DNA of 9,730 bases from Nitrosotalea sp. (GCA_022545805.1 JAKEIJ010000134.1:1-9730); one strand, 5' to 3'. Shown: positions 1-7,170, counted from the stretch's first letter. Program-made: numbers and translations. Notes: generated by a model from the sequence alone, not told the origin.

Positions 1-88
1 CTAAAAGGGCTTTTTGGGATAATCTGTCATGCTGTCATTTCCAAAGACCTGTTTTTTATTTATTCAAAAAATCATTGATCTGAAATAT

Positions 89-96
89 TATTATAT
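89..96 (+). promoter_or_regulatory. Probable TATA box of the agmatinase gene
   Basis: ATTATATC, centred about 27 bp before position 120. Archaeal transcription usually starts 24-28 bp downstream of the box centre, which would give a nearly leaderless transcript starting just before ATG 124. The surrounding sequence is AT-rich, so other placements are possible. Confidence 0.35.
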
Positions 97-105
97 CACT
101 GCAAA

Positions 106-996
106 ATGATGAGCGATACACAAATGAGTTTTCTTGATTTATACATGAATAGAAATCCGCTAATTACAAGTCCTAGTGAAGATGGTGAAGTATCTGCATT
201 GGTTTATGGAATCCCATTTGATTCTACACATTCCTTTAGACCTGGAACAAGATTTGGTCCAGATGCAGTAAGACAAGCATTCAACAACATCGAGATATTT
301 TCAACAAGATTTAACGTAGATTTGGAAAGTGTCAATATCGAAGATCTTGGAAACACATACCACACTGTAGTTGCAACCGAAGTACTAGACATGATTGGCA
401 AAATAACCACAGAGCTTGCCGCTAGGGACAAACAGATGATAATCTTGGGAGGAGAACACTTGATTACTTATGGAACATACATGGCGTTTCCAAAAGAGAC
501 AGGTTACATCGTATTTGATGCACATTATGATTTAAGAGATGAATATGCAGATATCAAACTAAGCCATGCAGCTTATCTTCGAAGAATCATAGAAAAACGA
601 GGAGCTGAAAACATTGTTCATGTTGGTGCAAGATCATTTGTAAAAGAAGAACTTGCATTCAAGACAGAACACAAGGTAAATGTTGTAACAGACAAAGACA
701 TTCGAGAAGGAAAAGGTCCAAAGATGGTAAAAGATTTCATGTCCACTTTTGATAAAATCTATGTCAGCATTGATTTGGATGTGCTAGACCCAGCATTTGC
801 ACCAGGAGTTGGCAACCCGGAGGCAATGGGAATCACCTCACGTGAACTGTTTGACATGATATACGCATTGGAGGGAAATACAATACGATGTATGGATATT
901 GTTGAACTGTGTCCTCCGTATGACAATGGTGCAACCGCATCAGTTGCGGCAAAATTAATGTCCGAAGTCATTGCAATGAACTTGTCCCGCAAGTGA
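106..996 (+). CDS. speB: Agmatinase (ureohydrolase / arginase superfamily)
   Basis: Predicted to hydrolyse agmatine to putrescine and urea, the second step of polyamine synthesis from arginine in archaea, in the cytoplasm. The dinuclear manganese site of the ureohydrolase family is complete: GGEH with H118, DAHYD with D138, H140 and D142, and SIDLDVLDP with D223 and D225. The length of 296 aa is normal. The substrate loop reads GVGNPEAMG (residues 235-242), where many agmatinases have a PGG after the Pro-Glu, so close relatives acting on other guanidino compounds are not fully excluded. Start codons are possible at 106, 109 and 124. A TATA-like ATTATATC at 89-96 would place transcription start near 120, which favours ATG 124 (a protein beginning MSFLDLY). 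It is followed after 29 bp by the TPR gene, which has its own promoter. Confidence 0.9.
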   Translation: MMSDTQMSFLDLYMNRNPLITSPSEDGEVSALVYGIPFDSTHSFRPGTRFGPDAVRQAFNNIEIFSTRFNVDLESVNIEDLGNTYHTVVATEVLDMIGKITTELAARDKQMIILGGEHLITYGTYMAFPKETGYIVFDAHYDLRDEYADIKLSHAAYLRRIIEKRGAENIVHVGARSFVKEELAFKTEHKVNVVTDKDIREGKGPKMVKDFMSTFDKIYVSIDLDVLDPAFAPGVGNPEAMGITSRELFDMIYALEGNTIRCMDIVELCPPYDNGATASVAAKLMSEVIAMNLSRK

Positions 997-1002
997 CTTA
1001 AG
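997..1002 (+). promoter_or_regulatory. CTTAAG TATA-like box of the TPR gene
   Basis: CTTAAG directly follows the agmatinase stop codon. Its centre is 26.5 bp before the GTG start at 1026, the distance expected for a leaderless archaeal transcript. The same hexamer occurs at the same distance before two other genes in the window (boxes at 6976-6981 and 7410-7415), which supports both the box and the GTG start. Confidence 0.55.
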
Positions 1003-1025
1003 GTAGATATTACATATTACTTTCA

Positions 1026-1256
1026 GTGGAATCTGACATTTCGGATCTTGTCAAGAAGGGAGACCAACTGATAATTGACGGAGATTTTGAAAAAGCACTG
1101 AGTTTTTTGGAGCAAGCAGTCATAATGCAACCAAATAACCCTAGTCTGTTAAACAAGAAAGGCGTTGCACTACGGGGTCTTGGAAGATATGACGAAGCCC
1201 TAGAATGTTTTAATAAATCGCTACAACTTGACCCAAGAGATCTTGATGCGTCATGA
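1026..1256 (+). CDS. Small two-repeat TPR protein
   Basis: A 76-aa protein made almost entirely of two tetratricopeptide repeats, roughly residues 6-39 and 40-73. The second shows the consensus well: N-K-G-A-L-LG-Y-A-F-L-DP positions are filled in the stretch from NKKGVALRGLGRYDEAL to LQLDPRD. TPRs form helical hairpins that bind protein partners; no enzymatic domain is attached. The start is GTG, supported by a CTTAAG box 26.5 bp upstream, so the gene can be transcribed separately from agmatinase. It ends 8 bp before the convergent ThrRS stop, so the two transcripts probably overlap at their 3' ends. Two repeats is short for the family; it may be a stand-alone adaptor or the remnant of a longer TPR protein. 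Confidence 0.75.
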   Translation: MESDISDLVKKGDQLIIDGDFEKALSFLEQAVIMQPNNPSLLNKKGVALRGLGRYDEALECFNKSLQLDPRDLDAS

Positions 1257-1264
1257 TTGTACAG

Positions 1265-3115
1265 TTATACCATTATTTGTGGTCTTTTTGCCACACTTCG
1301 ACCCATGTTAATTCGCATGAACGGTTTTCCCTTGGTCTCTTCCTGAATACTTGAAATAAATTCCTCAACTGACAAATTTTGAGGATCCTTTGATTTTCTA
1401 TCTCGAATTGACAGTGTTGTAGAGTTGGCTTCTTTTTCTCCAATGACTATTATGTATCGTATCCATTCGGTTTCTGCATCCCTGATGCTTTTTCCAACAC
1501 TCTCGTTTCTGTCATCTACATCTACACGAATGTTATTTTCTGTGAGTCTGTCAGCAAGTTTTTCACAATGATCTAAAAATTCAGGTTTTACTGGAATCAA
1601 TCTTACCTGAGTGGGTGCAAGCCACAACGGAAACATGGGCTTTCTTCCCTCTCTTTGGTCTGTTGCAGCCTTTTCCAATAGTGTGTATATCACCCTCTCA
1701 ATCGCGCCGCTAGGTGAATTATGTAGAATTATTGGATTTTGTGGTTTGTTTGTATCATCCATGAAATCAATTGCATATCTTTTGCCGTTTTCTACGTCAA
1801 TTTGGTCAGTAGATAAGGCAGATGCCTTTCCTAAGTTATCCACATAATTAAATTCCCATTTTAGTACAAAATAGAAAAATCTCTCTTTCCACATTTCAAC
1901 AAGCACTGGCTTGCCAAGTTTTGCCACGATCTCTTCAATTAGTGATTTGTGTTCATTGTAAAATTCTTCTGTAAATCTAATGGCCATTTCATAATCTTTA
2001 TCGTCAATACCTAGTCCTTTTATCACATCTCGGGATAAATCAAATCTTTTTCTGAATTCCTCTTTTGCTTGGTTCATATCCATACACATTGCATGACAAT
2101 CTGGCATTGTAAAAGCACGCAATCGTCTAAGACCTACCAGTTCTCCTGATTGTTCTCTTCTGAAACTATATCTTGTAAGCTCGTACAGCTTTAACGGTAA
2201 ATTCTTGTATGATAGCTGGAAATCTTTTGCCATCAAGAACTGGCCAAAACATGCTGCAAATCTTAGAAAGAGATGTTTTCCTTCAGAATCAATGCTATAC
2301 TGTCGTGCAGGAAACCTGTGGAAATAACTCTCCATGCTCGGATGATGTGAATCATACATGATTGGTGTTTCAACTTCAAATCCACCATACTCCATCACCT
2401 TGTCTGTTACATATCTCTCAATCAATGACTTCATGAGTCTACCATTAGGATAGAATCTCATGTTTCCAGCATCAGATGCAGGCTCATAATCTGCAATAGC
2501 TAGTTTTTTCATCAGTTTTACATGTGGTGGAGGCTCATCTACTGCTCTTTTTTTAGCAGCTTCGTATTTTGCCAGTACCTCAAGATTTGGATATTTTGCA
2601 AAATTGAACTTGTCAATGTCATGTAATATTCCATCAGGTGTGAGTATGTGCCAATATGATTTGATCTTGGATTCTGCTTTTAGTGCATTAGATGATGATT
2701 CTTTTTCTTCACCAACAGTTATCGTCTTGGAATTTTCAGCAAGTGGGTGACCCTTGACTTGGAGTTTGTAAGATTTTGTCCAACCAAAGGGGGCACGGTT
2801 TACTTCAAGACCAGGTGCATTTTTTTCCATTACTTGTAATAACAATAATGCGGTAGTTGGGGATGCTAGTTTTGAGCTTAGGTGAGCATAAGGGTATAAC
2901 AATAGTTTGGCACAGCCAATTTTTTTCATTGATTCAGAAATTTCATTAATTGCCTTTTTTGCAACATCTTCGTTGTCTGACTCTTCTACTGCGACAAATG
3001 CTACTACGATTTCTTCAAACCGCTTTGACTGTGGTTCGAGTTCTTCAGCAGATTTTATTTCTTTTTTTACCGGAGTATATTCCACATAATCACAGTGTAA
3101 TTGTAATATTCGCAT
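1265..3115 (-). CDS. thrS: Threonyl-tRNA synthetase, archaeal type with editing domain
   Basis: Charges tRNA(Thr) with threonine and clears mischarged Ser-tRNA(Thr). The N-terminal domain (about 1-145) is the archaeal editing module related to D-Tyr-tRNA deacylase, with YPYAHLSS (74-81), RAPFGW (107-112) and KGHPL (121-125). The class II catalytic core (about 215-485) has motif 2 around YSFRREQSG (316-324, R319) and motif 3 around PSGAIER (468-474, R474). The catalytic zinc ligands are present as C289, H341 and H465. An anticodon-binding domain follows (about 495-595). The 616-aa length is full size, so this lineage has one fused enzyme, unlike many Crenarchaeota that split editing and catalysis into two proteins. 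The start at ATG 3115 begins MRILQLHCDY, typical of the family, and a TTTAAT box lies about 28 bp upstream. It converges with the TPR gene, 8 bp apart. Confidence 0.97.
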   Translation of the reverse strand: MRILQLHCDYVEYTPVKKEIKSAEELEPQSKRFEEIVVAFVAVEESDNEDVAKKAINEISESMKKIGCAKLLLYPYAHLSSKLASPTTALLLLQVMEKNAPGLEVNRAPFGWTKSYKLQVKGHPLAENSKTITVGEEKESSSNALKAESKIKSYWHILTPDGILHDIDKFNFAKYPNLEVLAKYEAAKKRAVDEPPPHVKLMKKLAIADYEPASDAGNMRFYPNGRLMKSLIERYVTDKVMEYGGFEVETPIMYDSHHPSMESYFHRFPARQYSIDSEGKHLFLRFAACFGQFLMAKDFQLSYKNLPLKLYELTRYSFRREQSGELVGLRRLRAFTMPDCHAMCMDMNQAKEEFRKRFDLSRDVIKGLGIDDKDYEMAIRFTEEFYNEHKSLIEEIVAKLGKPVLVEMWKERFFYFVLKWEFNYVDNLGKASALSTDQIDVENGKRYAIDFMDDTNKPQNPIILHNSPSGAIERVIYTLLEKAATDQREGRKPMFPLWLAPTQVRLIPVKPEFLDHCEKLADRLTENNIRVDVDDRNESVGKSIRDAETEWIRYIIVIGEKEANSTTLSIRDRKSKDPQNLSVEEFISSIQEETKGKPFMRINMGRSVAKRPQIMV

Positions 3116-3140
3116 GTTTTGTTTTTGTTTTAATTGTTGA

Positions 3141-3146
3141 ATTAAA
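3141..3146 (-). promoter_or_regulatory. Probable TATA box of thrS
   Basis: On the minus strand this reads TTTAAT, preceded by a purine-rich AAAG that fits a BRE. Its centre is 28.5 bp before the ATG at 3115, giving a leader of only a few nucleotides. Confidence 0.5.
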
Positions 3147-3225
3147 CTTTATGCCAGGTTGGATAAATTTACCGTATAAAATATTTGAAAAAACTTGAAA
3201 TGCCTACTGGGGAATAAGACATCTT

Positions 3226-3357
3226 TTATCGGCGCTTCATTTTTTCAAGCTTGGTAGTTATTCTGACTATTTTATCAATTATCTCGTCATTGCTACCCTT
3301 GCCTGCTAGGAACTTGATTAGCCAATCAATTTCCTCGTTATTAAGTAGATTTTCCAT
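3226..3357 (-). CDS. Small hypothetical protein, 43 aa
   Basis: A short reading frame beginning MENLLNNEEIDWL and ending EKMKRR. The composition is that of a real small protein: an acidic first part, a hydrophobic stretch IDWLIKFL (residues 10-17), a Gly-Lys-Gly turn, then an amphipathic helix DEIIDKIVRITTKLEKM. No domain is recognised. It starts 49 bp after the stop of the upstream minus-strand gene (3407-3652), so co-transcription is possible; a weak AT-rich box, CCTAAAAATC at 3371-3380, lies slightly closer to the start than the usual 26 bp. The function is unknown, and its reality rests on composition and placement. Confidence 0.55.
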   Translation of the reverse strand: MENLLNNEEIDWLIKFLAGKGSNDEIIDKIVRITTKLEKMKRR

Positions 3358-3406
3358 GTATGAAATCCCTGATTTTTAGGCACCCATAAGTATTCTCATG
3401 GATTCA

Positions 3407-3652
3407 TCAAACAGATTTTATTGTGACATCATCACGGTTGTAAAGTATCTTTTCCGAAGTTATAGTAACAGTACAATTTTGCTTGAATTTCATCTCCTTT
3501 TTGTTTCCAACCGAATCTTTGAAGATTATGCTAGGCTCATTACTCAGATCTATTGAATACTGGGTTCCAGTCTTGAGTTTTTTCAGCTCTTGACATACTT
3601 TCATATCTATTAACAAGGAACAAGCAATAGAGTTTGATTCTGAGGTAGACAT
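3407..3652 (-). CDS. Small hypothetical protein, 81 aa
   Basis: An 81-aa soluble protein with no signal peptide or membrane segment. After a Ser-rich start it has a helix-like segment (DMKVCQELKKL, residues 16-26), then alternating hydrophobic and charged stretches (QYSIDL, SIIFKD, CTVTIT, DVTIKSV) that suggest a small beta-rich fold. Three cysteines (C11, C20, C60) are scattered without a metal-binding spacing. The frame is open to a TTG at 3673, but the TATA box TTTTATAA at 3674-3681 is centred 25.5 bp before ATG 3652, so the ATG is chosen as a leaderless start. The gene is divergent from the ABC exporter operon and shares a palindrome-bearing gap with it. It is not a recognised regulator, and no helix-turn-helix is evident. 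Confidence 0.6.
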   Translation of the reverse strand: MSTSESNSIACSLLIDMKVCQELKKLKTGTQYSIDLSNEPSIIFKDSVGNKKEMKFKQNCTVTITSEKILYNRDDVTIKSV

Positions 3653-3673
3653 TATTGATTTTGTAATTGGCAA

Positions 3674-3681
3674 TTATAAAA
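3674..3681 (-). promoter_or_regulatory. TATA box deciding the start of the 81-aa gene
   Basis: Minus-strand TTTTATAA, a good archaeal TATA box, centred 25.5 bp upstream of ATG 3652. It touches the TTG at 3673, so a start there would precede the transcript; this argues for the downstream ATG. Confidence 0.6.
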
Positions 3682-3706
3682 ACGGTTGCGTCGAATTACA
3701 ATAGAT

Positions 3707-3718
3707 TGTTCTAGAACA
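3707..3718. promoter_or_regulatory. 12-bp perfect palindrome in a divergent promoter gap
   Basis: TGTTCTAGAACA, a perfect inverted repeat with no spacer. It lies upstream of the TATA box of the 81-aa gene and upstream of the AT-rich promoter region of the ABC exporter. The size and symmetry fit an operator for a dimeric regulator, but no regulator gene is next to it and the match could be chance. Confidence 0.35.
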
Positions 3719-3808
3719 TCATTGTGAAGAACTTGATTGGTAAATCTAAGACAGTATGACGTTTTTACTTTTTTTATGGATAAAATCTAAACATAATATG
3801 GGGCAAGT

Positions 3809-4783
3809 ATGTTCTATAGATACTTGATACGAATCAACAATCTGACAAAACGTTATGAAAAATTAACTGCGGTTGATAATTTGTCATTAGATATAGAACA
3901 AGGCGAGGTTTTTGGACTACTGGGTCAAAACGGCGCAGGCAAGACTACTGTAATTCACATGCTTGCTACCTTGCTTAAACCAACTTCAGGTTCTGCAACC
4001 GTAAATAATTTTGATATACAAAAAGATCCTTCAAAAGTACGCACTAGTATAGGCATTGTGTTTCAAGTTCCAAGTAGCGACGACCTTCTAACCGGGTACG
4101 AAAATCTACAGATACACGCTATGCTTTATGGCGTAGACCCAAATATCCGAGAAAAACGCATCCAAGATGCTTTTGAACTAGTTGGTTTGACAGACAGAAA
4201 AGATGATCAAGTGAAAAAATATTCGGGTGGAATGCGCAGAAGATTGGAAATAGCACGAGGACTGATTCACAGTCCAAAAGTATTGTTTCTTGATGAACCC
4301 ACTCTAGGACTTGACCCTTCCAGTAGGGAGACTATGTGGAAGTACATACAACAACTTGTAAAACAAGAAAAACTTACGATTATTCTTACAACACACTACA
4401 TGGAGGAAGCAGACATGTTGTGCAACAGAATTGGTATAATGGATAAAGGAAAAATCATTGCACTTGACACGCCTAAGAATCTAAAATTAATGTTGGGTGG
4501 AGATGTTGTTAAACTCAAACTAAAAAAACATGATTCTGATACCATGGTTTTGAAAAACCTCTCATGTGTCAAGAAAATGGGCTCACTAGAGGGATATGTC
4601 ATATTAGGAGTTGATGATGCAAAAAAGAACATTCCAGAGATTCTAAAACATGTGGAAGCAGAATCTGTGGAATATTCCAGTCCTACACTAAGCGACGTCT
4701 TTTTGAAATTGACTGGAAAAAACATCAAAGAACAAGCCGAAGGCGGATTTCTGGAGAGATATGTACAATATGACAAGAATTAG
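3809..4783 (+). CDS. ABC transporter ATP-binding protein, DrrA/NatA type
   Basis: The ATPase half of a two-component ABC-2 exporter, on the inner face of the membrane. All ATPase motifs are intact: Walker A G39-T47 with K45, Q-loop Q86 in GIVFQ, signature SGGMR (139-143), Walker B VLFLDEP with D162 and E163, and switch histidine H196 in TTHYMEEAD. After about residue 225 comes the extra C-terminal domain typical of DrrA-like subunits, ending in the PTLSDVFLKLTG motif (about 282-293). The substrate cannot be told from sequence; the family includes drug, lipid and sodium exporters. ATG 3809 is used; a TTG at 3824 would give a protein starting right at the conserved IRINNLTKRY. The permease gene overlaps its 3' end by 23 bp, so the two are translationally coupled. 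Confidence 0.93.
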   Translation: MFYRYLIRINNLTKRYEKLTAVDNLSLDIEQGEVFGLLGQNGAGKTTVIHMLATLLKPTSGSATVNNFDIQKDPSKVRTSIGIVFQVPSSDDLLTGYENLQIHAMLYGVDPNIREKRIQDAFELVGLTDRKDDQVKKYSGGMRRRLEIARGLIHSPKVLFLDEPTLGLDPSSRETMWKYIQQLVKQEKLTIILTTHYMEEADMLCNRIGIMDKGKIIALDTPKNLKLMLGGDVVKLKLKKHDSDTMVLKNLSCVKKMGSLEGYVILGVDDAKKNIPEILKHVEAESVEYSSPTLSDVFLKLTGKNIKEQAEGGFLERYVQYDKN

Positions 4784-5537
4784 AGTATACTCTGACAAGA
4801 TCTATGCCTTATGGTTAAGGGAAGTGAAAGTATTCTTTAGAGAAAAAAGCAGGCTTGTTGCATCAACTTTTACACCGTTATTGTGGTTGTTTGTCATAGG
4901 AAGCGGATTTAGTTCATCAACTTCTGTAACGCATTCGATAGATTATCAGAAATTTATATTTCCCGGAATAATTTGCATGTCCGTTGTTTTTTCAGCAGTA
5001 TTTTTTGGTTCATATATCATATGGGACAGGAAATTTGATTTCTTGAAAAGTGTCATGGTGGCACCTGTATCTCGGTCTACCATTTTCACTGGAAAGGCAT
5101 TTGGAGGTATGACTAATTCTTTGATTCAAGTATCAATATTACTAGTGGTTGGTCTCATCATCGGGGTACAATTCAGTCCATTGGCTCTAGTGCAGACGGT
5201 TGTGATTGTCTTACTTCTCTCATTTGCTCTCACGTCTCTGGGTCTAACCCTTGGAAGTTACATGACAAGCCTTGAGGGATTTCAAATGATAATTAGTTTC
5301 GTGGTATTTCCATTATTCTTTCTCAGTGGTGCGCTATTTCCAATCGACAAGCTACCACAATGGCTTTCAGTTTTAACAACTGTTGATCCTGTGACCTACG
5401 CAGTGGATGCTCTTCGAAATATTATACTAGGAATAGGGAGTCATTCATTAGGTCTTGACCTGCTTGTCCTATTGATATACAGCTGCGTGCTTGGTGCTTT
5501 AGGAACATATTCATTTAGAAGAATGAAAGCTGTTTGA
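4761..5537 (+). CDS. ABC-2 type transporter permease, DrrB type
   Basis: The membrane half of the exporter. The 258 aa contain six predicted membrane segments, about 37-53, 66-87, 119-137, 142-165, 176-196 and 232-250. Family hallmarks are the cytosolic coupling stretch WDRKFDFLKSVMVAPVSR (88-105), which contacts the ATPase, and FFLSGALFPIDKLP (186-199) followed by DPVTYAVDALR (209-219). The start overlaps the ATPase gene. ATG 4761 has a Shine-Dalgarno-like GGAGAG just upstream (4753-4758), and ATG 4770 is an alternative. One ATPase plus one permease implies a dimer of each. The substrate is unknown. Confidence 0.93.
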   Translation: MYNMTRIRVYSDKIYALWLREVKVFFREKSRLVASTFTPLLWLFVIGSGFSSSTSVTHSIDYQKFIFPGIICMSVVFSAVFFGSYIIWDRKFDFLKSVMVAPVSRSTIFTGKAFGGMTNSLIQVSILLVVGLIIGVQFSPLALVQTVVIVLLLSFALTSLGLTLGSYMTSLEGFQMIISFVVFPLFFLSGALFPIDKLPQWLSVLTTVDPVTYAVDALRNIILGIGSHSLGLDLLVLLIYSCVLGALGTYSFRRMKAV

Positions 5538-5579
5538 TATTATTAATTGATGATAGATCCTCAATTATAAAATCATGTT

Positions 5580-5796
5580 TTGATTACATTCATCATTGGT
5601 ATTGTAAGTGGTATCATGATAACCACAAGCGGCATTATGATTTACACAGCCTATTCGCATAAGAAAGTGGAGAATGCTAATTTGGTTCTTCTCCAGCCTG
5701 AGTTTCTTTGGGAATGGAGGTTTTTTCATAGGTGGAATATTGGGTATAATTACAGGTTCTCTGGCAGTAACAAGGGTAATCGCATTTTTGATTTAA
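5580..5796 (+). pseudogene. Small two-helix membrane protein, apparently frameshifted
   Basis: The frame opening at TTG 5580 encodes a clear hydrophobic helix (MITFIIGIVSGIMITTSGIM, residues 1-20), then a basic turn AYSHKK. Downstream the same frame becomes Trp- and Arg-rich and looks non-coding, running on to 5816. In the frame one base ahead, a strongly protein-like stretch runs from 5674 to TAA 5794-5796: 40 codons including SFFGNGGFFIGGILGIITG and a second hydrophobic helix. The natural reading is one protein of about 72 aa with two helices whose frame is broken between about 5641 and 5680, by one extra base or two missing bases. The second half has an ATG at 5674 but no TATA-like box at the expected distance, so an independent gene is less likely. 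The start is also unusual: an ATG at 5575 meets a stop after two codons. A sequencing error, a true pseudogene, or ribosomal frameshifting are all possible. Confidence 0.6.
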
Positions 5797-5845
5797 AGAC
5801 TAAACCTCTCAGATAAATGATGCTAAACTATATACATAATAGATT

Positions 5846-6448
5846 ATGATTCCGGACATCTTAGTTGGACTTCCAAAGGCCATCATTACACTATTTGTGG
5901 TAATTGATCCAATTGCAAGTGTACCTGTAATTATTGCACTTACAGGCAAGATGGAAACGAAACAAAAGAAATCAAATTCAAATTTTACCGTGATTACCGT
6001 AGCAATCTTACTTTTTATTTTTGCTTTTGTCGGTACTACACTTCTCTCAACCCTCAGTATTTCCATATACAGTTTTATGATTGCAGGTGGTGTTCTGCTT
6101 TTCTTGGTTTCAATGGAATTGCTCACGCATGGAGAATGGAAATTTGGTAGCCAGAATTTGCAAGATGAATCAGGAATTGTTCCACTTGCCTTTCCACTAC
6201 TTGCTGGACCTGGTGCCTTGACAACAGTGATGTTATCATTTCAAACCTATGGTCCGCTAGTGACAGGATTGTCGATAATCATAGTATCAGGCATTACGTA
6301 TGGTATTTTACGATCAGTTGAACCAATCTATAGGTTCTTGGGAAAAAGAGGTTCCATGATTATTGCAAGAATATTTGCAATAATCATAGCAGCTTTTGCA
6401 ATACAGTTTATCATCGATGGAGTCAAACAGATATTTTCATTGAATTAA
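5846..6448 (+). CDS. MarC-family integral membrane protein (UPF0056)
   Basis: A 200-aa polytopic membrane protein with about six hydrophobic segments. The two family signatures are present: FVVIDPIASVPVIIALT near the N-terminus (residues 17-33) and PLAFPLLAGPGALTTVM in the middle, after a cytosolic loop THGEWKFGSQNLQDESG. MarC was named for a supposed role in multiple antibiotic resistance that was later withdrawn; an archaeal relative, SnatA, is reported to carry small neutral amino acids such as glycine and alanine. Transport is therefore plausible here but the substrate is inferred. ATG 5846 gives the usual N-terminus; an ATAAAT at 5813-5818 could be the TATA element. The gene stands alone, downstream of the frameshifted membrane gene. 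Confidence 0.9.
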   Translation: MIPDILVGLPKAIITLFVVIDPIASVPVIIALTGKMETKQKKSNSNFTVITVAILLFIFAFVGTTLLSTLSISIYSFMIAGGVLLFLVSMELLTHGEWKFGSQNLQDESGIVPLAFPLLAGPGALTTVMLSFQTYGPLVTGLSIIIVSGITYGILRSVEPIYRFLGKRGSMIIARIFAIIIAAFAIQFIIDGVKQIFSLN

Positions 6449-6573
6449 CACATATTCTTAATCTAAATTAAAAATCCCTAAAGAAACATGGATAACCAGT
6501 TTCCATCTTTGCCATCATCAACAAAAAAACAATGTTAACAATAAGGAAGATTTATGGTGTTGTGCTAGGCAAG

Positions 6574-6735
6574 TCACTCTTCATCTTCTGTTTCCCTAAT
6601 CTCTTCTTGTGCATCTTGTTTTACTTGCTCCAACTCATGAGTTTCATCTTTCATTTCTTCCTGCTCTGCCTGACGTTTTTCATTTGACGCTTCATGCTTT
6701 GATTTCCAAATGGCTTTCAAAAATTTCTTGATCAT
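6574..6735 (-). CDS. Small charged helical protein, 53 aa
   Basis: Begins with a basic amphipathic helix MIKKFLKAIWKSK and continues as one long, very acidic helix rich in Glu, Lys and Gln (from EASNEKRQAEQEE to the end RETEDEE), likely a coiled coil. There is no membrane segment; the basic, Trp-containing N-terminus could bind membrane or nucleic acid. ATG 6735 is chosen because it follows the upstream gene's stop codon by a single base (stop, A, ATG), the typical spacing of a coupled operon. The frame is open to ATG 6759, which would overlap the upstream gene and add MQRQVQIR. No family is recognised. Confidence 0.6.
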   Translation of the reverse strand: MIKKFLKAIWKSKHEASNEKRQAEQEEMKDETHELEQVKQDAQEEIRETEDEE

Positions 6736-6736
6736 T

Positions 6737-6952
6737 CTAATTTGCACTTGCCTCTGCAATAAGAAAGTCTTTCACCAAACCAGCGCGTCTCTGCTGAACA
6801 GCCTTGATTATACGTGATGCCACTTCTGCTTGCTTGATTCCTCGATTGAGTGGATTACTGTCGTATCTATTAGCGTATGACAAGAATTCGAGCTTTTTTA
6901 TCCCGTGATTTGCACCTTTGTAATTATTTTCATTTTGTGATCTGTTTGTCAT
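6737..6952 (-). CDS. Small hypothetical protein, 71 aa
   Basis: First gene of a two-gene operon; its stop codon is one base before the next ATG. The protein is soluble and polar at the start (MTNRSQNENNYKGANHG), followed by what looks like one or two helices, the second being QAEVASRIIKAVQQRRAGLVKDFLIAEA. The basic stretch RIIKAVQQRR suggests contact with nucleic acid or a partner protein, but no family is recognised. The start at ATG 6952 is supported by a CTTAAG box centred 26.5 bp upstream. It is transcribed away from the gap at 6953-7170. Confidence 0.6.
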   Translation of the reverse strand: MTNRSQNENNYKGANHGIKKLEFLSYANRYDSNPLNRGIKQAEVASRIIKAVQQRRAGLVKDFLIAEASAN

Positions 6953-6975
6953 CTATAGCTTATGTGACTATCGCA

Positions 6976-6981
6976 CTTAAG
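6976..6981 (-). promoter_or_regulatory. CTTAAG TATA-like box of the two-gene operon
   Basis: CTTAAG centred 26.5 bp before ATG 6952 on the minus strand, predicting a leaderless transcript. The plus strand around it, ACTTAAGGTAGAT (6975-6987), is identical over 13 bases to the box region at 996-1008 in front of the TPR gene, although the genes served point in opposite directions. Confidence 0.55.
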
Positions 6982-7170
6982 GTAGATCAATGGCATATTC
7001 TTTGTAATCAGGAAGAATGTTCAGTAATGTAATTACTTTGTGTCCCGCTTACTTGACATTGTGTACTGGATCTTCACATATGATGCGGATTTATGATTGT
7101 GCGAAAGGTTTACAGATTTTTTTCCATATGACAACACTTATCGAAATTTAAACAAAGAGGTAGAGTTCTA

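Noticed and set aside
1..105. Possible end of an upstream gene (TAA at 2-4) or a minus-strand peptide ending at position 1
   Set aside because: Too little sequence to tell; the minus-strand frame has only nine codons from an ATG, and no upstream coding sequence is visible.
4396..4776. Long minus-strand frame opposite the ABC ATPase
   Set aside because: Antisense shadow of a gene with intact ATPase motifs; Ser/Phe-rich composition typical of antisense reading.
5571..5585. Short inverted repeat AATCA/TGATT around the start of the frameshifted gene
   Set aside because: Five-base arms in AT-rich DNA are expected by chance, and there is no following T-tract to make a terminator.
6488..6538. Tiny plus-strand frame (MDNQFPSLPSSTKKQC) after MarC
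   Set aside because: Only 16 codons with no continuation in another frame; could be a decayed gene start but nothing else supports it.
7036..7137. Minus-strand frame of about 34 codons starting GTG at 7137, with TTTAAA nearby at 7147-7152
   Set aside because: The box is too close to the start codon for a leaderless gene and the peptide has no clear structure; a small RNA here cannot be supported either.
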